In this document: positions 50,433-58,825 of the stretch, piece by piece
How the letters are laid out: each line of letters opens with the position of its first letter
Position numbering within the stretch: position 1 is the stretch's first letter
Source: Blautia coccoides
GTDB taxonomy: Bacteria > Bacillota > Clostridia > Lachnospirales > Lachnospiraceae
Length of the DNA: 64,000 bases
NCBI RefSeq assembly: GCF_034355335.1
Contig: NZ_CP136422.1
Span: forward strand, 1,925,001 to 1,989,000
Reading direction: 5' to 3'
Made by a program: the position numbers and the translations under genes
Notes under the pieces: model-generated
Told to the model about the DNA's origin: nothing
Database searches by the model: none
Seen by the model: the letters and a program-made list of their open reading frames with translations, nothing else

Positions 50433-50497
50433 GAAAAAGCGGATGAAAAAACGGATGGAAAAGCGGATAGGAAAACGAATGGGAAAAGAAAACGGAT
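50433..50497. repeat. Purine-rich 12-bp tandem repeats before the DUF1537 gene
   Basis: Units GAAAAAGCGGAT, GAAAAAACGGAT, GGAAAAGCGGAT and AGGAAAACGAAT, then a longer fifth unit ending AAAACGGAT. They fill most of the gap between the terminator and the ribosome-binding site AAGGAG. No promoter is visible after the terminator, so they may act in RNA. Confidence 0.7.
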
Positions 50498-50510
50498 AAG
50501 GAGTTTAGGG

Positions 50511-51947
50511 ATGAGAGAAGATGAGATTATTTCTTCAGGAAAAGGCTGTTTAGTGGAGCCGGAAGAAAAAGCGTATCTGGATGCCGTAAAAGGACTGGAT
50601 GCAAAGATCGTGGTGTTGGATGATGATCCGACAGGAATTCAAACCGTGCATGGAATCTATGTGTACACAGACTGGGACCTGGAAACCATACGAAAGGGAT
50701 TTGACGGGGATGAGAAGGTTTTTTATGTATTGACCAATTCCCGGAGCATGGGGGAGGAGGAATCTGTCAGGATCCACAGGGAGATTGCCTACCATGTGGC
50801 GGCTGTGTCAAAAGAGACAGGAAAAGATTTTCTGCTGGTAAGCAGGGGGGATTCCACTTTGAGGGGGCATTATCCCGCAGAGACAGCGGCTTTAAAGGAA
50901 GAATTAGAGCAGCAGGGATTCCGGACAGACGGGGAGATCCTCTGCCCATTTTTTCTGGAAGGGGGAAGATTTACCATTGGGGATATCCATTATGTGAGAG
51001 GTGCAGACGGCACTCTGACTCCTGCGGGGGAAACGGAGTTTGCCGGGGATGCCACGTTCGGCTACCGCAGCTCTGATATAAAAGACTGGGTAGAGGAGAA
51101 AACCCATGGAGCTGTCAAAAGGGAGGAGATACAGTCCATCACAGTGGAAGAACTGCGGGAGAGGCGGATCGATGAGATCATCCGAAAGCTGATGGATGTC
51201 AATGCTTTTGGAAAAATCATAGTAAACGCGGCCTGTTACGGGGATCTGAAGGTATTTGCGACGGTGTTTGCCAGAGCCGTTTCCCAGGGAAAACGTTTTA
51301 TGCTGAGAACGGCGGCCTCGGCGGTGAGAGTGCTTGGGGGGATACCGGAAAAGCCGCTTCTTACCAGGGAAGAGCTGGGCGTAGAGGACAGGGGGACGGG
51401 CGGACTGATCGTGGTGGGTTCCCATGTGAATAAAACCACTAGACAACTGAAAGCTCTGGAGACATATCCCGGAATCTCTTTTCTGGAATTTCATGTGGGG
51501 ATGGCGGCAGATAAGACCGCATTTTTAAAGGAGCAGAAAAGGGTAAGAAAACTGTGTGCAGAGCTGCTGGAGGAAGGGAAAACAGTGGCAGTCTATACAA
51601 GCAGGGAGAGGATAGAGGCAGGGAAGGCTGACAGGGAGGAAAATTTAAGGCTGTCTGTACAGATCTCTGATGCAGTGACGCAGATTGTATCCACCCTGCC
51701 TGTAATTCCAAAATATCTGGTGGCCAAGGGGGGAATTACCTCCAGTGATATTGGAACCAAGGCGCTGAAGGTGAAAAGGGCCTATGTGCCGGGACAGATC
51801 CTGCCCGGGATTCCTGTATGGATGCCCGGAAGTGAGAGCCGTTTTCCCGGAATCCCTTATGTGGTATTTCCGGGAAATGTGGGAGCAGATACGGATTTGC
51901 TGCGTGTGGTATCCATACTGGAAGGAAGACAAGGAGGAGTTGTGTGA
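50511..51947 (+). CDS. Four-carbon acid sugar kinase family protein (DUF1537/OtnK-like)
   Basis: A 478-residue kinase of the four-carbon acid sugar kinase family. It has the N-terminal VVLDDDPTGIQTVHG (about residue 37), SRGDSTLRGHYPAE near 110, and a C-terminal nucleotide-binding part with AKGGITSSDIGTKALKVKRAYV (about 403-424). Known members phosphorylate four-carbon acids such as erythronate or threonate, or 3-oxo-tetronate. It follows the sugar operon and could process an acid released there. AAGGAG lies seven bases before the ATG. Confidence 0.87.
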   Translation: MREDEIISSGKGCLVEPEEKAYLDAVKGLDAKIVVLDDDPTGIQTVHGIYVYTDWDLETIRKGFDGDEKVFYVLTNSRSMGEEESVRIHREIAYHVAAVSKETGKDFLLVSRGDSTLRGHYPAETAALKEELEQQGFRTDGEILCPFFLEGGRFTIGDIHYVRGADGTLTPAGETEFAGDATFGYRSSDIKDWVEEKTHGAVKREEIQSITVEELRERRIDEIIRKLMDVNAFGKIIVNAACYGDLKVFATVFARAVSQGKRFMLRTAASAVRVLGGIPEKPLLTREELGVEDRGTGGLIVVGSHVNKTTRQLKALETYPGISFLEFHVGMAADKTAFLKEQKRVRKLCAELLEEGKTVAVYTSRERIEAGKADREENLRLSVQISDAVTQIVSTLPVIPKYLVAKGGITSSDIGTKALKVKRAYVPGQILPGIPVWMPGSESRFPGIPYVVFPGNVGADTDLLRVVSILEGRQGGVV

Positions 51948-52867
51948 TGAGAACAATGAAATTGGGAAAAACGGGGCTTTCGGTGCCGGTGATCGCATCC
52001 GGCTGTATGCGGCTTAATGGATTAGATGAGAAGCAGGCTGCATCCTATCTGCACAAGTGCCTGGAGCTGGGGATTTGTTTTTTTGATCATTCAGATATCT
52101 ATGGAGGCGGATACTGCGAAGAGATTTTCGCAAAAACGCTTCCCATGACATCTTCGGTGAGGGAGAAAATTATGATCCAATCCAAATGCGGTATTCTTCC
52201 GGGAGTGGGATATGACTGCTCCAAAAGCTATATCCTTTCCTCTGTAGATGGAATCTTAAAGCGTCTGCGCACAGACTATCTGGATGTATTTCTGCTTCAC
52301 CGGCCTGATGCCTTGATGGAGCCGGAGGAGGTTGCGGAAGCTTTTGACCGGCTGGAACAGTCCGGGAAGGTCAGGGTCTTTGGTGTATCGAATCAGAATT
52401 CTTCCCAGATCCGCCTGTTAAAAAAATGTGTGAGGCAGCACATTGCTGTAGATCAGCTTCAGTTCAGCATCCCATTTTCCCAGATGATCTCCAGGGGAAT
52501 GGAAGTGAATATGGATACAGACGGAGCAGAGGATCGGGACGGAGGCATACTGGACTACTGCAGGCTGGAGGATATCACGATCCAGGCATGGTCCCCTTTC
52601 CAGGCGGGGGACGGAACAGGTACTTACCTTGGAAATGAAAACTATTCGGATCTAAATTCGGTGATGGAGGAGTTGAGTGATAAGTACCGGATCACGCCTG
52701 CGGCTGTGGGGGCAGCCTGGATCCTGCGCCATCCTGCCAAAATCCAGGTGATCGCCGGGACCATGAACGAAGAGAGGCTTGCAGAGACAGCAAAGGCGGC
52801 GGATGTTAAGCTGACCAGAGAAGAGTGGTACCGGCTTTATCTGGCGGCAGGACACAGACTTCCATGA
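51947..52867 (+). CDS. Aldo/keto reductase (YdhF-like)
   Basis: A 306-residue NADP-dependent reductase. The catalytic Asp is in FFDHSDIYGGG (Asp and Tyr), the Lys in IQSKCGI and the His in FLLHRPDALM. The gene overlaps the kinase stop codon by one base (TGATG), so the two are coupled. AAGGAGG lies nine bases upstream. A GTG three bases earlier is an alternative start. Confidence 0.87.
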   Translation: MRTMKLGKTGLSVPVIASGCMRLNGLDEKQAASYLHKCLELGICFFDHSDIYGGGYCEEIFAKTLPMTSSVREKIMIQSKCGILPGVGYDCSKSYILSSVDGILKRLRTDYLDVFLLHRPDALMEPEEVAEAFDRLEQSGKVRVFGVSNQNSSQIRLLKKCVRQHIAVDQLQFSIPFSQMISRGMEVNMDTDGAEDRDGGILDYCRLEDITIQAWSPFQAGDGTGTYLGNENYSDLNSVMEELSDKYRITPAAVGAAWILRHPAKIQVIAGTMNEERLAETAKAADVKLTREEWYRLYLAAGHRLP

Positions 52868-52947
52868 GATTTTTATCCTGCCGGCGCATTGGACAAATAC
52901 GCTCCGCTTTGCCATCTGCCGTGTTTTTGGCAGTCAGCAGAGGAACC

Positions 52948-52976
52948 TTTACAAATACCGCAGTTAATGATAATAT
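52948..52976 (+). promoter_or_regulatory. Promoter of the Mef-like exporter and its leader
   Basis: TTTACA (52948-52953), a 17-bp spacer and TAATAT (52971-52976). The predicted transcript starts near 52983, 24 bp before the ATG of the leader peptide. Confidence 0.55.
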
Positions 52977-53003
52977 CAAAAAAACGAAGAGAGGATGATA
53001 ACA

Positions 53004-53042
53004 GTGATGCTCTGCATTTTAAAAGCTCCATGCAAAGTCTGA
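53004..53042 (+). CDS. Leader peptide MMLCILKAPCKV of the exporter gene
   Basis: A 12-codon frame from GTG at 53004 (nine bases after AGAGG), with in-frame ATGs at 52995 and 53007 as alternatives. Its stop codon ends exactly at the end of the 5' arm of an 11-bp stem (GCAAAGTCTGA, 53032-53042). A short peptide whose codons form one arm of a leader hairpin is the hallmark of ribosome-controlled attenuation, as in erm and mef resistance genes. Translation of the peptide is inferred. Confidence 0.55.
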   Translation: MMLCILKAPCKV

Positions 53043-53149
53043 GATGCGGACGGATTTGTATGGAGACGAATTTTGGGTGTAATGCCTTTTCGTCCGTCAG
53101 ACTTTGCGTTCTTTGAATAAACCAAGTTTATGAAAGAAAGGGCAAAGTC
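53026..53149 (+). promoter_or_regulatory. Attenuator-like leader RNA of the exporter gene
   Basis: Three segments compete. Segment 1 (GCAAAGTCTGA, 53032-53042) pairs perfectly with segment 3 (TCAGACTTTGC, 53097-53107). The last 8 bases of segment 3 also pair perfectly with segment 4 (GCAAAGTC, 53142-53149), which lies between the ribosome-binding site and the start codon of the exporter. Inner hairpin GACGAA/TTCGTC (53065-53094) and a possible pseudoknot CTCCAT/ATGGAG (53026-53031, 53060-53065) add order. Whether 1:3 or 3:4 forms would decide exporter translation. Confidence 0.6.
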
Positions 53150-53152
53150 AAA

Positions 53153-54463
53153 ATGAAAAAACAAAATAACGTAAAAGCACTATTTGAAGGACTACATACT
53201 TTTATTCTGCTGTGGGCGACCCAGGCGCTTTCCGCGCTGGGCAGTTCCATGACAAGCTATGCCTTAGTGATCTGGTCGTATCAGCAGACCGGTTCGGCGC
53301 TGTCTACTTCCCTTCTGGCAATCTGTTCCTATGCTCCTTATGTACTTCTGAGCATTTTTGCCGGGGCTTTGAGTGACCGATGGAACAAAAAGCATACCAT
53401 GCTTGTGTGCGACACCATTGCGGCAGTCAGTACAGCAGCGGTATTTTATCTGCTGAGGGCAGGAAGCCTGGAAATTTGGCACCTGTATTTTATCAATGGG
53501 CTGAACGGCCTGATGAATACCATTCAGCAGCCTGCCTCGGATGTGGCGGTGAGCCTGCTCACACCGAAAAAACAATACCAGAGGGTGAGCGGTATGCGTT
53601 CGTTTTCCAACTCTCTTATCACTGTGCTGAATCCCATTGCTGCCATGACGGTTATGTCCTTTTGGGGGATTGGGGCGGTGATAGCCATTGACCTGACAAC
53701 CTTCGCCGCTGCGTTTTTTACCCTTGCATTTTTTATCCGGATCCCGGAGAACAGGCCGGTATCCGGGGAGCGGCCGGGTTCTCTTATAAAAGCGGCCGGG
53801 GAAGGCCTTGGATATATGCGGGAGAACAGAGGGATCCTGGACCTGATCCTTTTTCTGGCAGCCATCAATCTGGTGGCATCCATGTACGACGCGGCATTGC
53901 CGGCTATGCTTCTGTCCAGAAACGGAGGCAGTAAAATGGCGCTTGGATGGGTGAACGCCTGTGGAGGAATTGCAAATCTGGCAGGCAGTATCTGGGTATC
54001 TATGTCCGCACCACCGAAGAGCAGAATGCGGATCATCTGTAATTCCCTTTTGTTTTCCATGAGTACAGAGAACTTTTTTCTGGCCTTTGGGAAAAGTACA
54101 CCGGTCTGGTGTTTGGGGGCGGTGCTGGGATGGCTGTTTATTCCCTTTATGTCAGCCAATATGGATGTGCTGATCCGTTCCCATACCCCTCTGGAAATAC
54201 AGGGACGCGTGTATTCTGTGCGCAACACTCTGCAGTTTTTTACAATCCCGGTGGGATATCTTTTAGGCGGATTGTTTGTGGATAAAGTGTTTGAACCTAT
54301 AATGGGCACACAGGCATCGGGAAGTTATCTGGTGCGTGCTTTTGGGAGCGGAAAAGGTTCCGGGGCTGCAATGCTGTTTTTCTTTCTGGGAATAGCGGGT
54401 GTGCTTATCTGCCTGTATTTTAGAAAGGACAGACATCTGTGGGAGTTGGAAGAAGAAAGGTGA
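53153..54463 (+). CDS. MFS exporter of the Mef/EntS-like group
   Basis: A 436-residue major facilitator with about twelve helices, of the MFS_3 type that includes macrolide exporters of the Mef group. Landmarks are WATQALSALGSSMTSYAL, the loop GALSDRWNKKHTM after helix 2, and VRSFSNSL/LNPIAA-like blocks in the middle. AAAGGG lies about ten bases before the ATG. A leader peptide and competing hairpins precede it, which suggests drug-inducible expression as in known Mef and Msr systems. It has not been shown to carry any drug. Confidence 0.8.
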   Translation: MKKQNNVKALFEGLHTFILLWATQALSALGSSMTSYALVIWSYQQTGSALSTSLLAICSYAPYVLLSIFAGALSDRWNKKHTMLVCDTIAAVSTAAVFYLLRAGSLEIWHLYFINGLNGLMNTIQQPASDVAVSLLTPKKQYQRVSGMRSFSNSLITVLNPIAAMTVMSFWGIGAVIAIDLTTFAAAFFTLAFFIRIPENRPVSGERPGSLIKAAGEGLGYMRENRGILDLILFLAAINLVASMYDAALPAMLLSRNGGSKMALGWVNACGGIANLAGSIWVSMSAPPKSRMRIICNSLLFSMSTENFFLAFGKSTPVWCLGAVLGWLFIPFMSANMDVLIRSHTPLEIQGRVYSVRNTLQFFTIPVGYLLGGLFVDKVFEPIMGTQASGSYLVRAFGSGKGSGAAMLFFFLGIAGVLICLYFRKDRHLWELEEER

Positions 54464-54476
54464 GGACAGAAGTAAT

Positions 54477-55193
54477 ATGAAGATGCAGATTTTTCAGATA
54501 GATAAGATACCGTCTGTTCTATATGGTGAGCAGGCGGACAAGGTGATCGTGGCAGTACATGGAAACCAGTCCAGCAAGACAGATGTACCTGTGCGGATCC
54601 TGGCAGAGACAGCTTCGGAAAAGGGGTATCAGGTACTTAGCTTTGATCTGCCGGAACACGGGGAGAGAAAAGAAGAAGGAATTCCCTGTAAGGTGCAGAA
54701 TTGTGTGGAAGAACTGAAAGTAATCCTGGGATTTGTCCGAGAAAAATGGAACACAGTGGGATTATTTGCCTGCAGTTTGGGCGCGTATTTCAGTCTCCTA
54801 GCTTATAGGGAAGAGGAATTTGAAAGATGCCTGTTTTTGTCCCCGGTGGTGGATATGGAGCGGATAATAGAAAATATGATGGCCTGGTTTCACATTACAT
54901 CCGGTCAGCTAAAAGAAAACGGAGAGCTGGATACCCCCATTGGACAAAAGCTTTACTGGGACTATTACTGCTATACAAAGGAAAATCCTATTGTGAAATG
55001 GAATTCTCCCACAAGTATCCTGTATGGCAGTGAGGACGATTTGTGTGAGTATGACAGGATACTGGCATTTACAGAACGCTTCTCGTGCCGCCTGGAAGTG
55101 GCGGAACAAGGGGAACACTATTTTCATACTGAGGGGCAGCTTGAGCGGTATAGAAGGTGGCTGCGGGAAGAGTTCGGAGTGTATCCGATGTAA
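54477..55193 (+). CDS. Alpha/beta hydrolase
   Basis: A 238-residue cytoplasmic hydrolase. The oxyanion region is VIVAVHGNQSSKTD (about 23-36), the nucleophile elbow FACSLGAYFSL (Ser in C-S-L-G, about residue 101), the candidate Asp is in ILYGSEDDLCEYD, and the His is in EQGEHYFHTEG (about 216-222). GTGAGGAC stands before the ATG; the gene follows the exporter by 13 bp and ends at a strong terminator, so both are probably one unit. Substrate unknown. Confidence 0.82.
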   Translation: MKMQIFQIDKIPSVLYGEQADKVIVAVHGNQSSKTDVPVRILAETASEKGYQVLSFDLPEHGERKEEGIPCKVQNCVEELKVILGFVREKWNTVGLFACSLGAYFSLLAYREEEFERCLFLSPVVDMERIIENMMAWFHITSGQLKENGELDTPIGQKLYWDYYCYTKENPIVKWNSPTSILYGSEDDLCEYDRILAFTERFSCRLEVAEQGEHYFHTEGQLERYRRWLREEFGVYPM

Positions 55194-55214
55194 AAGAAAA
55201 GAGTAACGAAAAAC

Positions 55215-55253
55215 AGCCGTGCAGCAGATAAAAATGTTGTACGGCTTGTTTTT
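55215..55253 (+). terminator. Terminator after the hydrolase gene
   Basis: AGCCGTGCAGCA / TGTTGTACGGCT form a 12-bp stem with two G-U pairs, followed by TGTTTTTAT. Confidence 0.85.
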
Positions 55254-55319
55254 ATATAATCCTTAAGGTTAAAGCAGAGGGGAAGAAAATCCATTCAAGT
55301 GTGTTTCCAGAATCGTATG

Positions 55320-56390
55320 TTACATTTCTTCCCGGTCCAAGGTATGTTGTTTCACAGTCTCAAGCAATGACAAATAAATATCTTTTTCAATGACATAAAG
55401 GTCTGCGATGGCGGCTGACATTTTTATTAAAAGTTCCGTGTCTGGGTCAAGGGATAACTGCCATAGATCTAAAGCCAAGGAATCCCATTGCCGGGAGGCA
55501 TAGAGGAAACGCTGTCCTGAGTCCACAAGCCTTTCATCCTGAAAAACAGGTGCGCATTCTATGAGAAAATCACCATACATTCTGCGGAAAATCCCTCCGC
55601 CGGTGCCGCCTGCCTCATTGATCTGAAAATAATTAGTGGTACCTGCCAGCCGAAGCTTTTGGGAGCTGAACTGTTTCCATTTCAGGATTTCTTTTGAAAA
55701 CTTTTTGATGCCGTTTATACCCAGCAATTGTGCGGAGGGAAATAGCATTGTGGTACAGGTTTCTTCTATGGCCTGACACAGGACTTTTTTTTCTGCCTTT
55801 TTGTATCCGCTAAAATCAAATGTCAAATACTTGTTGTTGGCCGGAAATGGTCTGTGTGAACTCCTGCGGGCCTTTTCAATTTCTGCATAATCTACCATGT
55901 GATAATCCTCAGCTATCTGACCTGAGGGGACTTTGATGGGAAAATCGTGGTTATCTCTGTCGCTTACAAAGAATTTCTGCGCAGTATCATCGAAGCCAAA
56001 CAGAACCACGGCATGTCCTCCAAAGTGGCTGTTTGGATCCATGCCCAAGTATTTCAGATACGGCATATCCGTGTAGATAAGAACGGGGTTTTGTTCCTCA
56101 ATGAGCTGCTTTGTGGTTTCAAAAATCTGAGGATAATGTCTTCCGGATTTACATTTAATGGAGATACCAAGGCGTTTTGCCAGTTTTTCTTCAAATTCAA
56201 ATACTTTTATCCTGCCATTTACCATAGGGCTGTCTGACTGGTTGAGGTAGAGGAAGGACAAACCGGATGCCAGACCGAATATCATTTCCTCTGACATGGG
56301 ATATCCGTAATAGGTAAAAATCTGTTTCAGGGAATTGGTGATACAATGTTTTCCACCCTGAGGGATAAAATCTTCAATTATTGTTTTCAT
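55320..56390 (-). CDS. BtrH_N/DUF4872-type protein (papain-like fold)
   Basis: A 356-residue cytoplasmic protein. The N-terminal part resembles the BtrH domain, named after the acyl-ACP:amine acyltransferase of butirosin biosynthesis. The nucleophile Cys is in GGKHCITNSLKQIF (about residue 16) and the His in HFGGHAVVLFGFDD (about 124-137). The C-terminal part (about 180-350) fits DUF4872, its usual partner. A peptide- or acyl-transfer reaction on a small amine is possible. No biosynthetic cluster surrounds it. It is transcribed after the MerR gene at its 5' side with a 12-bp gap. Confidence 0.75.
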   Translation of the reverse strand: MKTIIEDFIPQGGKHCITNSLKQIFTYYGYPMSEEMIFGLASGLSFLYLNQSDSPMVNGRIKVFEFEEKLAKRLGISIKCKSGRHYPQIFETTKQLIEEQNPVLIYTDMPYLKYLGMDPNSHFGGHAVVLFGFDDTAQKFFVSDRDNHDFPIKVPSGQIAEDYHMVDYAEIEKARRSSHRPFPANNKYLTFDFSGYKKAEKKVLCQAIEETCTTMLFPSAQLLGINGIKKFSKEILKWKQFSSQKLRLAGTTNYFQINEAGGTGGGIFRRMYGDFLIECAPVFQDERLVDSGQRFLYASRQWDSLALDLWQLSLDPDTELLIKMSAAIADLYVIEKDIYLSLLETVKQHTLDREEM

Positions 56391-56402
56391 ATTTTTACTC
56401 CT

Positions 56403-57203
56403 TTAAAGGATTTCAAAGGGTAAAAGAATCTCTGTAGTATAGTTGGCAGGATTTCCTTTGAAAATCATGCCGGGACTTTTTAGGTATACCTCTCTTGTGG
56501 GAACCAAAATTTTATAGTTGTTGGCGTTGGCATAGGCAAAGACAGATTTATACGCAAGATATAAAGTATCGTAGCTGCCATAATGGAGGGTACGCAGTGC
56601 TTTAATGCCGGGCAGTTTTTTGCAAGTCACAGATGGATGGGTTATTCTGCATTTGACGGGCAGGCAGAGTTCAATATCTGCCTGTTCCACACAGGCGTCA
56701 TCATAATAACAGTTAAAATGTCTGCCTGTCTTGCAGTCCTTCACTGCCTGATAGAGAAGCGGCACATACTTTCCAAGGTCACTATATCTGCCTGTAAAGC
56801 GAATTGTGGCTGCAAGCATTTCTTTTACGTCTGTAACGTCAATCTTGTATGGCAGAGCAGGCTGTTTTGTTTCATATGCAGGGAGTCCTTTGCTGATTTT
56901 TCGTATGAGTTCTTTTTCCTTTGAAATATTCTTTTCAATTATTTTTATTTTCTCTCTTAGTATAAATGCCAAATCATTCTCAGTCTCTGCAGTTTCCAGA
57001 ATTTCTCGGATTTCCATTATTGAGAAGTCCAGGGAACGAAGATATTTGATGAGCCGGGCTTTTTCAAAATCCGCATCATTATAATACCGGTATTGATTCT
57101 CCTCATCCCGGAAGGAGGGTGACAGAATCCCTTCTTTATCGTAATAACGCAGTGCTTTCACAGTTAGATCGGAAATTTTGGAAAATTGACTGATTTTATA
57201 CAT
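56403..57203 (-). CDS. MerR-family regulator with GyrI-like effector domain
   Basis: A 266-residue regulator. The N-terminal winged helix (ISDLTVKALRYYDKEGILSPSF, residues 10-31) is followed by a coiled coil (about 75-115) and a C-terminal GyrI-like small-molecule domain (about 120-266), as in BmrR-type drug sensors. Its own promoter has the long spacer and central dyad typical of MerR control. It probably regulates itself and the BtrH-like gene that follows. Confidence 0.87.
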   Translation of the reverse strand: MYKISQFSKISDLTVKALRYYDKEGILSPSFRDEENQYRYYNDADFEKARLIKYLRSLDFSIMEIREILETAETENDLAFILREKIKIIEKNISKEKELIRKISKGLPAYETKQPALPYKIDVTDVKEMLAATIRFTGRYSDLGKYVPLLYQAVKDCKTGRHFNCYYDDACVEQADIELCLPVKCRITHPSVTCKKLPGIKALRTLHYGSYDTLYLAYKSVFAYANANNYKILVPTREVYLKSPGMIFKGNPANYTTEILLPFEIL

Positions 57204-57221
57204 ATAACCTCCTCTTATTCT

Positions 57222-57254
57222 AGTTTAAACCGTCCCCTGCAGGGGAAGGTCAAG
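57222..57254 (-). promoter_or_regulatory. MerR-type promoter with CCCCTGCAGGGG dyad
   Basis: On the minus strand, TTGACC (57248-57253) is followed by a long (18-20 bp) spacer and a TTTAAACT -10 region. The spacer centre is the perfect palindrome CCCCTGCAGGGG (57234-57245). A stretched spacer around a dyad is the classic MerR operator layout. Confidence 0.75.
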
Positions 57255-57303
57255 AGAAACGAAAGTATTTCGCAGGAATTTCTCTGCCTGATATAAAACA
57301 AGT

Positions 57304-57420
57304 CTATCACAGACGGTGGAGAACTGTAAATGAGTACGCAGGCTTTTGTGTTATGTCTGCAGGAAATGCAGAGGTTCCGTTGTCAATAGATAAAGAATCT
57401 TGTATAATCAAAACAAAGGA
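57304..57420 (+). repeat. 117-bp direct repeat with embedded promoter, copy 1
   Basis: Matches copy 2 (58709-58825) at 114 of 117 positions. It contains a consensus promoter, TTGTCA (57380-57385), 17 bp, TATAAT (57403-57408). Similarity stops about 12 bp after the -10 box, near the transcription start. Copy 1 would drive the AT-rich gene at 57683. Confidence 0.9.
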
Positions 57421-57682
57421 GTTCTGACGAGACTAAATCTCAACTCTTTGATAATAGGTTACAGGATCGTATCCAGTTTTTCACGGGTCACTTCTATGCA
57501 GCAATTTTATTTCCGGTCTTCTTTGCCGTAACAGAAGCTTAAGAGCACTTACAAATAAACGAATGATAAAAATAATCTGTATGAAATCTATGCCAATTGG
57601 AAGAATACGTCAACACGACTTAATAGGCATTATTTAGTAGCACGTGATTTAAATAAAACACGGCGAAGGAGAAGGGACAATA
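57421..57682. other. AT-rich gap without a recognisable gene
   Basis: No convincing gene is found. It separates the repeat promoter from the secreted-protein gene. Its base composition is richer in A and T than the flanking operons and matches the island that follows. Confidence 0.5.
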
Positions 57683-58578
57683 ATGAAAAAGAAGAGCAGG
57701 GTTATTATACTGGGAGTGCTGATTTCAATCTTTTTTATAGCTCAAGATGTCATGGCAGACTCTATAGAAAAATTAAAGGACTCCGAGGATTATGATTCAA
57801 TATATAATATTGAAAGTCAAATTGTTCAATTTGTAAATAATGGTCCAACGACATCATCAGGAGGACGACAAATAACAATTGAGGATGTTGACCTTGATAA
57901 TGCAGTTAAGGAATACTTAGATACACCTCTAATTGAAAATAAGCTTATTGATTATGCAGAAGCAATGGATGCTTTAAACAAAAGTCCGTATATGTGGATA
58001 GTTTCTATTCGTGCTGATGATGTTTTGTATGAAGCTTGTGTTACAAGAGAACGAGATGAAAATGGGCAGCAGACTGGCCCATGGGGAGTGGAAGGGGTGT
58101 ATGTTTACGAACCCGGAAATTTAACACTAGAAGAACAGTTAAACGCATCTCTGGAAAAAAACGAAATTGGAATCAATGCATATCAATTTTTTTGGTCGGT
58201 GGTGTAGCTCCTATTAGACAGCCTTTATTCATGGCACTTGATAACGAGAGAATTTTGTATGTGATTCCAGCACGGACATCTGCTGCTGCAATGATAACTG
58301 ACAGCAGTAAAACGCGTAGTAATATATATTCAGATGAAGAACTGGAGCCTTCAGATCCAGATGGCTTTCAAGCATACGATTTTAAAAGCGCAATGCAAGC
58401 GGCGGCCAATGTTCCGGATACATTTGGGCAAGGGGGTGGATCAGCAGTAATAGATATTGGAAAAAAGTCACAGCCGATTGCACAGTATGTGATAACAGCC
58501 TCTGCAGTTATTGTATTTATAATTTTTGGAGTGATATTTTTGAGAAGGAAAAAGTTTAAGAATAAATATAAATTGTAA
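57683..58578 (+). pseudogene. Secreted membrane-anchored protein, frameshifted at a T7 run
   Basis: Two overlapping frames read as one gene. The first part (57683-58207, 174 residues) starts with a signal peptide (MKKKSRVIILGVLISIFFIA) and ends at a stop just after seven T (58187-58193). One extra T would carry the frame into GGVAPIRQPLF... and on to 58578, ending in a membrane helix (TASAVIVFIIFGVIFL) and a basic tail. The restored protein would have about 298 residues. The A+T-rich codons differ from the neighbours. The shift may be decay, a sequencing error or slipped-strand switching. I do not recognise the family. Confidence 0.65.
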
Positions 58579-58662
58579 TAATTTATAAGATTTATTAGTC
58601 TACATTGACAATATAAATTACTTTGTATCATAAATAAAAACAGCTCTTTTGGGGTATGAATC

Positions 58663-58704
58663 AAAATGCGGCATTCCTTACCTCAAAGGGGCATTTTTAT
58701 GCCC
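58663..58704 (+). terminator. Hairpins after the AT-rich gene
   Basis: AAAATGC/GCATTTT (58663-58669, 58691-58697) with a T-run, and the overlapping alternative GGGCAT-tttt-ATGCCC (58689-58704). A weak terminator is likely, directly before repeat copy 2. Confidence 0.45.
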
Positions 58705-58708
58705 ATAA

Positions 58709-58825
58709 CTATCACAGACGGTGGAGAACTGTAAATATGTACGCAGGCTTTTGTGATATGTCTGCAGGAAATGCAGAGGTTCCGTTGTCAATAGATAAAG
58801 AATCTTGTATAATCAAAACAAAGGA
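58709..58825 (+). repeat. 117-bp direct repeat with embedded promoter, copy 2
   Basis: The promoter TTGTCA (58785-58790), 17 bp, TATAAT (58808-58813) is unchanged from copy 1. It would drive the Nudix, methyltransferase and acetyltransferase genes. The stretch 58826-59073 holds no clear gene. Confidence 0.9.

Noticed and set aside
52889..53116. 75-residue frame across the exporter leader
   Set aside because: It has no ribosome-binding site and no family features; the leader peptide and paired RNA segments explain the region better.
57304..57420. Transposon end or IS terminal repeat
   Set aside because: The repeats are direct, 117 bp long and contain a promoter; no transposase lies between them and no inverted termini were found.
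57421..57660. Remnant coding region in the AT-rich gap
   Set aside because: Both strands were read; short frames appear but none carries a recognisable motif or start site.
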